This document shows, piece after piece, positions 15,644 to 23,555 of a DNA stretch of 25,211 bases; position 1 is the first letter of the stretch; the number at the start of each line of letters is the position of its first letter. Made by a program: the position numbers and the translations under genes. Below the pieces are notes generated by a model. The model was not told where the DNA came from, did not search any database, and worked only from the letters and a program-made list of their open reading frames with translations. The DNA is from Scalindua sp964584595 (GTDB lineage Bacteria; Planctomycetota; Brocadiia; Brocadiales; Scalinduaceae). The stretch spans positions 1-25,211 of the forward strand of contig CAZPAM010000034.1 of assembly GCA_964584595.1 (NCBI GenBank), in the 5' to 3' direction.

Positions 15644-16123
15644 TTATAAAAACCTCAACGATGCAGCAATAAATAGTATTGTAAAGACCAATACAAGGGC
15701 AACTACCTGTAATATTTTCTTGTGAACGGGAGGCTGGATTAAGCAGGAACAATCCTCTTCAGTCTTCTCTTCCTTGATCAAAAAGGCATTTACACCATAA
15801 ATAATAAAGAGACAGATAGCCAGTATAACCTTAATACGTATAGCAATCTTATACCCGGTACTCGGTCCTGCCTCTGCAACAGACATAATGCCATCAACCG
15901 AATTAAAGATTCCGGTAACAATAAGTACTCCTATTAATATGCCAACATAAATACGAAACCTTTCGTGGACATCATTTGCAAATGTACCTATTCCAGAAAC
16001 CGATGAGCTTCTTCCCAGCACCGGCCGTAGTATTGCCATAAGAAAGATCATGCCCCCTACTAAGAGGGCTGCTGAAGAAAGATGAAGCCAGTGGTTAACC
16101 AAAATCAATTTATCAAGTAACAT
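15644..16123 (-). CDS. CopD-like four-helix integral membrane protein
   Basis: The 159-residue protein has four predicted membrane helices (about 13-32, 58-76, 93-116 and 137-159). The first contains NHWLHLSSAALLVGGMIF, the His-rich pattern (His11, His14) typical of the CopD/YeaB-like family of small inner-membrane proteins; some relatives take part in copper handling or bind haem. A short loop between helices 3 and 4 has a CSC motif. Substrate and role are not determined by the sequence. A strong GGAGGGGG ribosome site (16135-16128) precedes the ATG. The gene diverges from serA and stands alone. Confidence 0.7.
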   Translation of the reverse strand: MLLDKLILVNHWLHLSSAALLVGGMIFLMAILRPVLGRSSSVSGIGTFANDVHERFRIYVGILIGVLIVTGIFNSVDGIMSVAEAGPSTGYKIAIRIKVILAICLFIIYGVNAFLIKEEKTEEDCSCLIQPPVHKKILQVVALVLVFTILFIAASLRFL

Positions 16124-16174
16124 TTTACCCCCTCCGACAATTAATGATTAGAATTTTTCAAAACTAACTCCTTC

Positions 16175-16197
16175 AATAACAACATTTTGTTATTATA
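16175..16197 (-). promoter_or_regulatory. Inverted repeat overlapping -10 of the CopD-like gene
   Basis: AATAACAA (16175-16182) and TTGTTATT (16187-16194) form a perfect 8-bp inverted repeat with a 4-base centre. On the minus strand a perfect TATAAT (16197-16192) overlaps its edge, so the repeat would cover the -10 and the start site. The matching -35 is weak. An operator, or a hairpin at the 5' end of the leader, is possible. Confidence 0.45.
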
Positions 16198-16403
16198 AGA
16201 TATAGTGAAATTTGTATTAAAAATCAAAGGGTTTTTGTGCTTTAATGATAATATTAAGTTTATAATCCTTAACGCTTTTACGAGATAGATTGCATTTGAT
16301 TTTCACCAAAACGCATGCTAGTATAACTCTCAGACCATTTACTCAATCACAATTAGTAAAACATAAGATTAAGTCAAGAATACATTAAACGTGAATACAA
16401 CTT

Positions 16404-16439
16404 AGCCAATCTTGTCTAATGGCCAGGCAAAAATTGGCT
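16404..16439 (+). promoter_or_regulatory. Long hairpin upstream of serA
   Basis: AGCCAAT (16404-16410) pairs with ATTGGCT (16433-16439). Inside it TTGTCT pairs with AGGCAA (one G-U), leaving a 7-base loop. The result is about 13 base pairs with a small internal loop. No T-run follows, so it is not a simple terminator. Whether it lies in the serA leader is unknown because the start site is unknown. Confidence 0.4.
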
Positions 16440-16517
16440 GCAAGTATTGATATACTAAATTGTTAAATTTGGCAAGCTTACTATTCTGGGCAAAATCAAA
16501 GGATATACTTTAGAAAA

Positions 16518-18098
16518 ATGAAAATATTAATATCAGACAATCTTCCGGATATATGTAAAACAATTCTGGAAAATGCGGACTTTCAGGTTACAACAAAGAC
16601 AGATTTTACACCGGAAGAATTAAAAGAGTGGATAGGCAAGTATGACGGCTTGATTATCCGAAGTAGTACCCAATGTACTCCGGAAATTCTCGAAAATGCC
16701 GCTAAACTTCGTGCAATATGCCGGGCTGGTGTTGGTGTTGACAATGTTGATGTGCCTGCTGCTACAAAGAAAGGGATTATTGTAATGAATACCCCTGGGG
16801 GCAACACAACATCAACTGCAGAGCATACAATTACACTTCTTTTAGCTTTATCAAGGAATATACCACAGGCCTGCAATTCTGTTCGTGAGGGAAAATGGGA
16901 ACGTAAAAAATTCATGGGTACTCAGGTTTCCGGAAAAACACTTGGCGTTATTGGATTGGGCAAGGTCGGTAAAGAAGTTGCAAAACGTGCTATAGCGCTG
17001 GAGATGAGGGTGCTGGGATACGACCCCTTTGTTTCTAATGAAACAATTCCAAAGTTGAATGTTCAGCTAGTTAAGAATCTTGACGACATTTATAAACAAG
17101 CTGATTATATAACATTACATATTCCATTAATTAACGAAACAAAAAATCTGATTTCCAGTCGTGAGTTTGCGTTAATGAAAGATGGTGTAAGAATAATAAA
17201 CTGTGCAAGGGGCGGTATACTTTCAGAGGATGCACTTTATGACGCACTTGTAAGTGGTAAGGTGGCTGGAGCCGCGATTGATGTCTTTGAAAAAGAACCA
17301 CCGGAAGGCAATAAGCTGTTGACGCTTGACAGTGTTCTTCCGACTCCGCATCTTGGAGCTCTGACAGAGGAAGCCCAGTATGCCGTTGCCAGGGATGCAG
17401 CGGAACAGATGGTAGATGCGTTAAGGGACAATAATATACGGAATGCGGTTAACATGCCAGTGCAAGGTCCGGAAGAATTGCAACAGCTTAAACCATTTAT
17501 AATATTAACAGAGAAAATGGGCGCACTCTTAATCCAGCTTGTAAAGGGCAGAATAAAATCCATAGACATACAATTCAGCGGTGACATTTCCAGGGATAAT
17601 ACACATCCTTTGACGGATAGTCTGTTGGCAGGCATGTTGAAACATGTTTTAAATGAGGATGTAAATATCATAAATGCCCGTATACTGGCTAATGAGAGAG
17701 GAATAAAGATTAATGAAATAATAAGCAGTACAACGGAGGACTATACAAATCTTATTTTTGCCAGAACTAATACAGATAATGGTGAAAGCTCTGTTTCAGG
17801 TACCGTATTTAAAAATAATGAACCTAAAATAGAGACAATAAATGACTATCGCGTTGACATGGGCCCGGTTGGTCATGTCCTGATCTTGTTTGGGCAGGAT
17901 AAACCAGGTTTGATAGGGGACATAGGCAAGATGCTGGGTGATCAAGATGTAAATATAGGACATATGACGTTTGGCAGAAAAGGGACTGGCGGAGTAGCGA
18001 TGATAGTCATAAATGTTGATGCAGTAGTTTCCCAGGAGACTCTCTTGTCAATAGAAAAAATAGAGTGCATTGATTCGGCGTATATGTTGAAATTCTAA
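16518..18098 (+). CDS. serA: D-3-phosphoglycerate dehydrogenase
   Basis: SerA oxidises 3-phosphoglycerate to 3-phosphohydroxypyruvate, the first step of serine synthesis. The 526-residue product is the long form: substrate/NAD domains with NTPGGNTTSTAEH, the Rossmann motif GLGKVG (146-151), catalytic Arg231 in NCARGG, Glu in DVFEKEPP and His278 in TPHLG. An intervening allosteric substrate-binding domain (about 320-445) and a C-terminal ACT domain (about 453-526, beginning VLILFGQDKPGLIG) follow. The ACT domain suggests feedback control by serine. The gene is preceded by a hairpin-containing region and followed by dnaJ after 175 bases without a clear terminator. Confidence 0.96.
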   Translation: MKILISDNLPDICKTILENADFQVTTKTDFTPEELKEWIGKYDGLIIRSSTQCTPEILENAAKLRAICRAGVGVDNVDVPAATKKGIIVMNTPGGNTTSTAEHTITLLLALSRNIPQACNSVREGKWERKKFMGTQVSGKTLGVIGLGKVGKEVAKRAIALEMRVLGYDPFVSNETIPKLNVQLVKNLDDIYKQADYITLHIPLINETKNLISSREFALMKDGVRIINCARGGILSEDALYDALVSGKVAGAAIDVFEKEPPEGNKLLTLDSVLPTPHLGALTEEAQYAVARDAAEQMVDALRDNNIRNAVNMPVQGPEELQQLKPFIILTEKMGALLIQLVKGRIKSIDIQFSGDISRDNTHPLTDSLLAGMLKHVLNEDVNIINARILANERGIKINEIISSTTEDYTNLIFARTNTDNGESSVSGTVFKNNEPKIETINDYRVDMGPVGHVLILFGQDKPGLIGDIGKMLGDQDVNIGHMTFGRKGTGGVAMIVINVDAVVSQETLLSIEKIECIDSAYMLKF

Positions 18099-18273
18099 GT
18101 AATTAATCAAATTCCATGTACTGAATACCTTGAATTAGCAGGAAGAAGATTTTCACACTTTTTTATCTGACTTTCAAATTCAGTAAAACCTCAATAATTT
18201 TCTGCAGCGAATGAAGCAGTGTATATAGCTTACCGTTCTAAATCTGTTAAATTGTATTAAAAAGGTATGAGTT

Positions 18274-19347
18274 ATGGCATATGGTAATGTCAAAGAACGT
18301 GACTACTATGAGGTATTAGGGGTAAGTAAAAGTGCAACTAATGATGAGCTGAAGAGAGCATACAGAAAGCTGGCCCTCAAATATCATCCGGACAAAAATC
18401 CGGGCGATAAGGAAGCTGAGCGAAAGTTCAAGGAAGCTTCAAATGCTTACGAGGTACTCAGTAATCCTGAAAAAAGGAAAATGTACGACTTAAAAGGGCA
18501 TGCGGGACTTGAGGACATGGGCTTTCATGGTTTTGAAAGCAGCTCTGATATATTCAGTAGTTTCGGGGATATATTTGGAGATATATTTGGTAAACGTTTT
18601 CACCGGGAAAGAACCGGTCCACAGAGGGGTTCAGATCTTAGATATGACATGACAGTCTCGTTTACTGATGCAGCGTTGGGATGCGAGAAACAGCTTAAGC
18701 TTACAAAGAACGAATCATGTGAAGCATGCAAGGGAACTGGTGCCAAGAACGGAGCATCGACTGTCTGTTCACAATGTAATGGTACCGGCAACATAAGCAG
18801 GCAGCAAAAACCTGCAGGAGGGTTTTTTACCATTAGTAATCCATGTCCTAATTGTAATGGTTCCGGAAGGAAGATTGATAACCCATGTAATAATTGTAAT
18901 GGTGAAGGACGGGCATCTAAAGCCAGATCTTTATCCGTTAAGATACCCGCAGGGATTAAGAATGGTTCTACATTAAGGCTTTCAGGTCAGGGTGAAGCTG
19001 GTATCAGGTCTGGAGGAGCCGGTGATTTGTATATATGTGTTAAGATAGCGTCACATCCCTATTTTGAGAGAAGAGGCCTGGATATTCAGTATGATGCAAA
19101 GGTTCCTTTTGCTAAAGCGGCTTTAGGCGGAGAAATAGAAGTTCCAACCTTAAGGGGTAAGGCAACGTTAAAGATACCGAGGTGCTCACAATCTAATCAA
19201 ACCTTAAGGATGACAGGTCAAGGCGTTAAGGCTAAAGATGGGAGAAAGGGTAATCAATTAGTAAAAATAATAATAGACATTCCAAAGAAGCTATCCGCAC
19301 GACAGGAAGAACTTCTAAAAGAGCTGGACACGCTTGATGGTGGTTAA
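18274..19347 (+). CDS. dnaJ: Chaperone protein DnaJ
   Basis: DnaJ stimulates the ATPase of DnaK and delivers substrates. The 357-residue protein has an N-terminal J domain with HPD (38-40), a short Gly/Phe region (about 75-110), four CxxCxGxG zinc motifs (starting at Cys149, 165, 191 and 205) and the C-terminal substrate-binding domain. All four zinc repeats make it a class A DnaJ. It is slightly shorter than the 376 residues of E. coli. AAAGG lies 8 bases before the ATG. dnaK, grpE and hrcA are not adjacent, and I see no CIRCE element upstream. Confidence 0.96.
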   Translation: MAYGNVKERDYYEVLGVSKSATNDELKRAYRKLALKYHPDKNPGDKEAERKFKEASNAYEVLSNPEKRKMYDLKGHAGLEDMGFHGFESSSDIFSSFGDIFGDIFGKRFHRERTGPQRGSDLRYDMTVSFTDAALGCEKQLKLTKNESCEACKGTGAKNGASTVCSQCNGTGNISRQQKPAGGFFTISNPCPNCNGSGRKIDNPCNNCNGEGRASKARSLSVKIPAGIKNGSTLRLSGQGEAGIRSGGAGDLYICVKIASHPYFERRGLDIQYDAKVPFAKAALGGEIEVPTLRGKATLKIPRCSQSNQTLRMTGQGVKAKDGRKGNQLVKIIIDIPKKLSARQEELLKELDTLDGG

Positions 19348-19496
19348 AGTTCAGTTAAAAATAACCATGGAAAATACAAAAAAGCACTAAAGATTAGAAT
19401 GCTCTATGCGATGAAATATGTATTGCCTGTTTGTTGCTCAAAAAAACATGTATCTAACCCGTTCAGAGAACAGGGCTTAATGCACAAAATAACATC

Positions 19497-19525
19497 TTGA
19501 CATTTTTTTTATTTTAAACTAGAAT
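19497..19525 (+). promoter_or_regulatory. Near-consensus sigma70 promoter for the hotdog/DUF192/YvcK unit
   Basis: A perfect TTGACA (19497-19502) and TAGAAT (19520-19525, 5 of 6) are separated by exactly 17 bases. Transcription would start near 19532, about 66 bases before the ATG at 19598. It is among the best promoter matches in the window. Confidence 0.75.
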
Positions 19526-19597
19526 TCACTGTAATATCAAAATTTGTGAACAATCTCATGTTCCTATAAGTTTCAATTTATCTAAAATCAGAAGATT

Positions 19598-20527
19598 ATG
19601 AATAGCACATGTAACCCTTTTTTAAGCATACCGTTAAGCAAGCTAGAGGATTTCCTCCAAGATTCAATATATTTCAGGGATCCCAGGGCCCGTACACGTA
19701 CGCCAAGTTTAAGACATGGTGAAAATAGAAACGGCGAGGAAAAGTTATATGTTTTCAATAAATTCTTAATGCATCATGATTATGTTATACAAAAATCATC
19801 AGGAGAAAGATTTGTTGAAATAACAAACGATAAAAATAAAATTCATAGGAGTGGAAACATCGTTCCGGGTGCGATGACTGTATCAAAAATAATTCTTCCT
19901 CTCGAAATATTGATGCCAGAATTTGAAATACACAATGTTAATATTAAATTTACAAATTCATCAATTTATAACGAAAAAACAAAAGACGTTTTTTCATTTC
20001 AATTTATAAGCTCTGATTGTATACAAATTAACGTTAACACCTTCCAGTCTCAGGGGACAATTGCCAGGACAATTATAACAGGGAAAATCAATGCCGACAG
20101 GGAGAATACTACAAAAGTCAAGGAGGAAGACGTTAATGAAACAAATCTCAACACTGTTAGAGAATATCTGAAGACACTGTCAATTGAAGGTGAAGCATAT
20201 ATACAAAAGGAGAATTATAGAGACTATACATACCCGCTTTCTTACATTGCCACATTACCTTCTGCAGAAATAGTCAAGCAAATGGAAGGGGATGGCGGAA
20301 TGATCAATATGTTAAGAATGGATTTCGGTGACGTTAAAATGATACCCATAACTGATGAAAAGGGACCGGAAATAAAACTGGAAAGGGCAAGGGAAAGAAC
20401 CTCCTTTAATAAGATAATTACAGAAGTAGTCAACGGGCTGGTTACATATTATCGGGGACTTGCTATAGTCAATCCGGTTGCTAAATTCAGAAGCCCCGCA
20501 AATCCTGTGATTTTTCCTGCAAAATAA
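19598..20527 (+). CDS. Putative hotdog-fold (MaoC-like dehydratase-related) protein
   Basis: The 309-residue protein is not one I can name with certainty. Residues about 70-105 (RFVEITNDKNKIH then NIVPGAMTVSKIILPL) match the hydratase pattern of MaoC-like hotdog proteins, retaining the Asp78 and His83 pair used by enoyl-CoA/acyl hydratases. The second half (about 200-300) may be another hotdog-like domain, judged only from strand-like spacing. A role in acyl-chain metabolism is therefore plausible but unproven. The N-terminal 60 residues are Arg-rich and match nothing I recognise. DUF192 follows 7 bases after the stop. Confidence 0.6.
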   Translation: MNSTCNPFLSIPLSKLEDFLQDSIYFRDPRARTRTPSLRHGENRNGEEKLYVFNKFLMHHDYVIQKSSGERFVEITNDKNKIHRSGNIVPGAMTVSKIILPLEILMPEFEIHNVNIKFTNSSIYNEKTKDVFSFQFISSDCIQINVNTFQSQGTIARTIITGKINADRENTTKVKEEDVNETNLNTVREYLKTLSIEGEAYIQKENYRDYTYPLSYIATLPSAEIVKQMEGDGGMINMLRMDFGDVKMIPITDEKGPEIKLERARERTSFNKIITEVVNGLVTYYRGLAIVNPVAKFRSPANPVIFPAK

Positions 20528-20534
20528 CTACCCT

Positions 20535-21011
20535 ATGGACTCACCATTCCGCATCGCAAGAAACAGCTACTTGCCTATCATGTTTCTTTTAGTACTGACT
20601 TCAATGCTCTGGAGTTGTTCCAGTCATTCCAATAAAACNNNNNNNNNNNNNNNNNNNNNNNNNNNNNNNNNNNNNNNNNNNNNNNNNNNNNNNNNNNNNN
20701 NNNCAATAGGCTTAATGTTTCGGGACAAATTAGACAATGATCACGGCATGTTATTTATCTATCCACAGGAACAAAATTTGTCATTCTGGATGAAAAATAC
20801 AAGAATCCCTCTTTCTGTTGCCTTCATAAATTCCAGCGAAACAATTACACAGATAGAGCCTATGGCTCCATACAGTTTGGCAAGCCATACATCAAAGGTT
20901 AAAGTGAGGTTTGCTCTTGAAATGGCAGAAGGCTGGTTCAGAAAAAACGGAATTACTGTTGGCAGTAAGGTTGATTTTCCATCTGAAATTAGAAACTTGA
21001 AAGTAGAGTAA
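20535..21011 (+). CDS. DUF192 lipoprotein, interrupted by an assembly gap
   Basis: The N terminus has a signal ending in LWSC (Cys28), a likely lipoprotein signal. After a 65-base N run (20639-20703), the frame resumes with IGLMFRDKL, GMLFIYP, FWMKNTRIPLSVAFI, IEPMAPYSLASH and ALEMAEGWF, which is the DUF192 domain. DUF192 proteins are small exported proteins of unknown function. The missing bases would encode the first strand of the domain. The reading frame is the same on both sides of the run even though 65 is not tied to codons, so the gap length is probably right or nearly so. The gene lies in the unit with the hotdog and HAD-YvcK genes. Confidence 0.82.
   Translation: MDSPFRIARNSYLPIMFLLVLTSMLWSCSSHSNKXXXXXXXXXXXXXXXXXXXXXXXIGLMFRDKLDNDHGMLFIYPQEQNLSFWMKNTRIPLSVAFINSSETITQIEPMAPYSLASHTSKVKVRFALEMAEGWFRKNGITVGSKVDFPSEIRNLKVE
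20639..20703. other. Assembly gap (65 N)
   Basis: A run of 65 undetermined bases inside the DUF192 gene. It marks a scaffold join. Confidence 1.
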
Positions 21012-21020
21012 GCAAGTTAA

Positions 21021-21054
21021 ACTCGCTAACGCGAGTATCTTCGTCAACGTGAGT
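21021..21054. repeat. Short hairpin and imperfect direct repeat between DUF192 and HAD-YvcK genes
   Basis: ACTCGC-TAAC-GCGAGT (21021-21036) is a perfect 6-bp hairpin with a 4-base loop. The 13-mer CGCTAACGCGAGT (21024-21036) recurs as CGTCAACGTGAGT (21042-21054) with three changes, at an 18-base period. It could terminate the DUF192 transcript or be a dispersed repeat; no clear T-run follows. Confidence 0.45.
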
Positions 21055-21098
21055 TGGCTCCTGCCGGAATACTTTGAAATTCTTGTTAAAAGGAAACT

Positions 21099-22780
21099 AT
21101 GAAGGCAATTATATTTGATCTTGATGATACGCTGTACGATTGTACCGGCTCACTGCTTGAAGCATCACGCAAACGTGCTGCAAGAGCAATGGTTAATGCG
21201 GGACTGCCGTGTATGGAAGAAGAAGCATATTTATTGCAAAAAAGAATATCAGAAGTTCATGGTCCCTATTGCCCTGTTTTCAATGAAATATCAAGTAAAT
21301 TTAATATGGGTCATGAGTTTGTTCGCTCTGCCCTGAAGGCTTATAACAGCAATGAAGTGACCGATATACAACTCTTCCCGGATGTTGTACCAACTTTAAA
21401 AAAACTGGCGCAAGAGAAATACAAACTGTTTTTGCTGACAACAGGAATTTATGAAAGGCAATATAAAAAGATAGAACTGCTCAACTTGAAGCCTTACTTT
21501 GATGAAATAATAATTAACGACCAGGAAGTTGGCCTGTTAATGGAGGACAGTTTTGAGGCAATTATCAGAAAGTACTCATTGTCTCCACAGAATGTCGTTG
21601 TCGTTGGAGACCGGGTAAGGGGAGAGCTTAGAATTGCAAAATCCAAGGGAATGGTAACCGTCCAGATGTTGCATGGAAGGTTTAAAGATGAAACAGCCTA
21701 TGAAAATTCAAATAAGCCAGATTACAAGATAAAGAGATTATTTCAGCTGCCGACTCTGCTCAAATTAAAAGATACAGGAAAGACACATGACAATTTAAAG
21801 ATATTAGCCCTTGGCGGTGGCACCGGACTTCCAATAGCACTTGAAGGATTAAAAACATACAGCGAGAACCTGACGGCAATTGTAACAGTTACAGATTCCG
21901 GTAGAAGTTCCGGAGTCATAAGAGAGCAATACGGAATATTACCACCCGGAGATGTAAGAAACTGTCTGGTTGCACTTTCAGAAACAGAAGAACAGGAAAA
22001 GGATTTATACCAGCTTTTCCAATATCGGTTTAATAAAGGTTCACTTAACGGAATGAGCCTTGGCAATCTATTGATGGCTGCATTAACAGATATAACAGGC
22101 AGTTTTGATCAGGCAATAAAAAAAGCAAGTGAAATTCTGACGATCAAAGGAAGAGTCTTGCCTTCCACACTCACAAGTACTCACATTTGTGCAGAATTAA
22201 AGGACGGTTCGGTTGTAGAAGAAGAGTTTAATGTGCGCGCACCTCGAAAAGCGGCTATCGAAAGGGTCTTTCTGAAATCAAATGATGTTGAATGCCCACC
22301 AGACGCAATCAGTGAAATCGAAAAAGCAGACATAATCGTAATCGGCCCGGGAAGCCTTTACACAAGCGTCATAAGTAACCTTCTTGTAGGAGGCATAAAG
22401 GACGCTCTGCAAAGGACAAAAGCTGTAAAGATATACTTGTGTAATATTGTCACACAACCAGGGCAAACAGACAATTACACCGCATCGGATCACATTAAGG
22501 CAATTATAAAGTACCTCGGAGAGGGAATCCTGGATTATGTGCTTGTCAACGACAATTTCCCGCGTGAAGAAATAATCGAAAAATATAGAAAAGAAGGTGC
22601 TGATATTGTAGCCCTTGATGAAAATTTAGAGAAAAATAGTGTAGCAATAGTTTATGTCTTATCAATCGTTGTTCTTTTAATTTNNNNNNNNNNAAAAGAG
22701 TATTGTGGGAAAAGCAGGACCTGATAAGACATGATCCTGAAAAGCTGGCAGATTCTATATGCAGGGTATATGCACAATAA
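21099..22780 (+). CDS. HAD hydrolase-YvcK (gluconeogenesis factor) fusion, 3' end broken by assembly gap
   Basis: Residues 1-220 are a HAD-superfamily domain (DLDDTLYD, nucleophile Asp7; VVVVGDR) and residues from about 232 are a YvcK/CofD-like protein (ILALGGGTGLP, VTVTDSGRSSGVIREQ, LPPGDVRNCL, GPGSLYTSVISNLLVGGI). YvcK proteins bind UDP-GlcNAc and are needed for growth on gluconeogenic carbon and for normal wall synthesis in Bacillus. The frame open across the 10-N run reaches a stop at 22724, but a better C terminus lies in another frame after the gap (22694-22780: RVLWEKQDLIRHDPEKLAD, then a TAA stop). I therefore extend the gene to 22780. In the HAD part the motif III lysine seems missing. 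AAAAGGAAAC precedes the ATG. Confidence 0.85.
22684..22693. other. Assembly gap (10 N)
   Basis: Ten undetermined bases near the 3' end of the YvcK part. The frame changes across it, so the length is probably a placeholder or the flanks contain errors. Confidence 1.
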
Positions 22781-22827
22781 TCACTACAAATTAACGTCAT
22801 TAAAAACACCTCATAATTCCTAAGCCT

Positions 22828-23514
22828 ATGCCTCTCATTTCAGACAGGATTAAGGCAATCATATTTGATCTGGACGATACTCTATACGATTGCAGTGGAA
22901 CACTGGTTTTAAAAAGTAAAGAGCTTGCCGCTAAAATCATATCAAAGGCGATCAAATGCTCCGAAACAGAGGCATTAAAATTACAAGTAGAACTCGAAGA
23001 CCGTCTTGGCCCAAAAGCTGACATCTTCCATGAGATTGCAAATCAATACAACCTTCCCGAAGATTTCTGTGAGGAAATTTCTAATACCATTAATACCCTG
23101 GAGATAGAAGGTGTCACTTTATTTCCTGACGTAATGGCTTCAATTGACGAATTAAAAAGAATTGGCTATAAGCTCTTCCTTGTTACATTCGGCAATAGGG
23201 AGATGCAGGAAAAGAAGATAAATGCTCTTGGCCTTGAAAAGGCATTTGATAAAATTATCATAACAGATAATCCCCTGGGAAAAGAGAAATGTTTTAGAGA
23301 AATGTTAACTGAGTATGATTTAGAGCCGGAACAGGTTCTTTGTGTTGGTGATAAAATTAAAGACGAAATAGAAGTGGGGGAAAAGCTTGGTATGCATACT
23401 GCATTAATGAAACATGGCAGGCATTACAATTTCCACAAATCTGAGATTACTGAAAACGCATCTTATACGTTTATTACTAAAATTTCAGATCTGCTGAAGG
23501 GTGACGAAAATTAG
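22828..23514 (+). CDS. HAD-superfamily hydrolase (pyrimidine 5'-nucleotidase-like), paralogue of the fused HAD domain
   Basis: The 228-residue HAD subfamily I protein has DLDDTLYD (nucleophile Asp14, acid/base Asp16), a cap region (about 30-105), motif II LFLVTFG, a lysine-containing motif III (LGKEKCF) and motif IV VGDKIKDE. The FDLDDTLYD...LFPDV pattern resembles the SDT1-like/pyrimidine 5'-nucleotidase group; the substrate is unknown. It is homologous along its whole length to the HAD part of the preceding fusion, with DNA-level similarity at the start (22851-22900 versus 21102-21150). All key motifs appear intact, unlike the fused copy. No good ribosome site is seen before the ATG. Confidence 0.85.
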   Translation: MPLISDRIKAIIFDLDDTLYDCSGTLVLKSKELAAKIISKAIKCSETEALKLQVELEDRLGPKADIFHEIANQYNLPEDFCEEISNTINTLEIEGVTLFPDVMASIDELKRIGYKLFLVTFGNREMQEKKINALGLEKAFDKIIITDNPLGKEKCFREMLTEYDLEPEQVLCVGDKIKDEIEVGEKLGMHTALMKHGRHYNFHKSEITENASYTFITKISDLLKGDEN

Positions 23515-23530
23515 TAATAGAGTTGGGTAA

Positions 23531-23555
23531 CTGATTATATTATTCATATAATCAG
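23531..23555. terminator. Hairpin between converging HAD and glmU-like genes
   Basis: CTGATTATA (23531-23539) and TATAATCAG (23547-23555) form a perfect 9-bp stem with a 7-base loop. It overlaps the stop of the minus-strand gene. On the plus strand it is followed by GCCTTCTTATC, a mediocre U-tract. Possibly a two-way terminator. Confidence 0.45.

Larger units (their letters stand above)
16124..16517. promoter_or_regulatory. Divergent intergenic region between the CopD-like gene and serA
   Basis: This 394-base AT-rich stretch holds no open frame I trust. It contains the CopD-side -10 element and inverted repeat (16175-16197), and a longer hairpin upstream of serA (16404-16439). AAAGGA at 16498-16503 lies 14 bases before the serA ATG. 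I found no strong promoter for serA; a perfect TATAAT at 16261-16266 has no good -35 at normal spacing. Confidence 0.6.

Noticed and set aside
18099..18273. Possible CIRCE or heat-shock element before dnaJ
   Set aside because: No TTAGCACTC/GAGTGCTAA inverted repeat is present. ACTGAAT/ATTCAGT occurs but about 50 bases apart, too far for a convincing hairpin.
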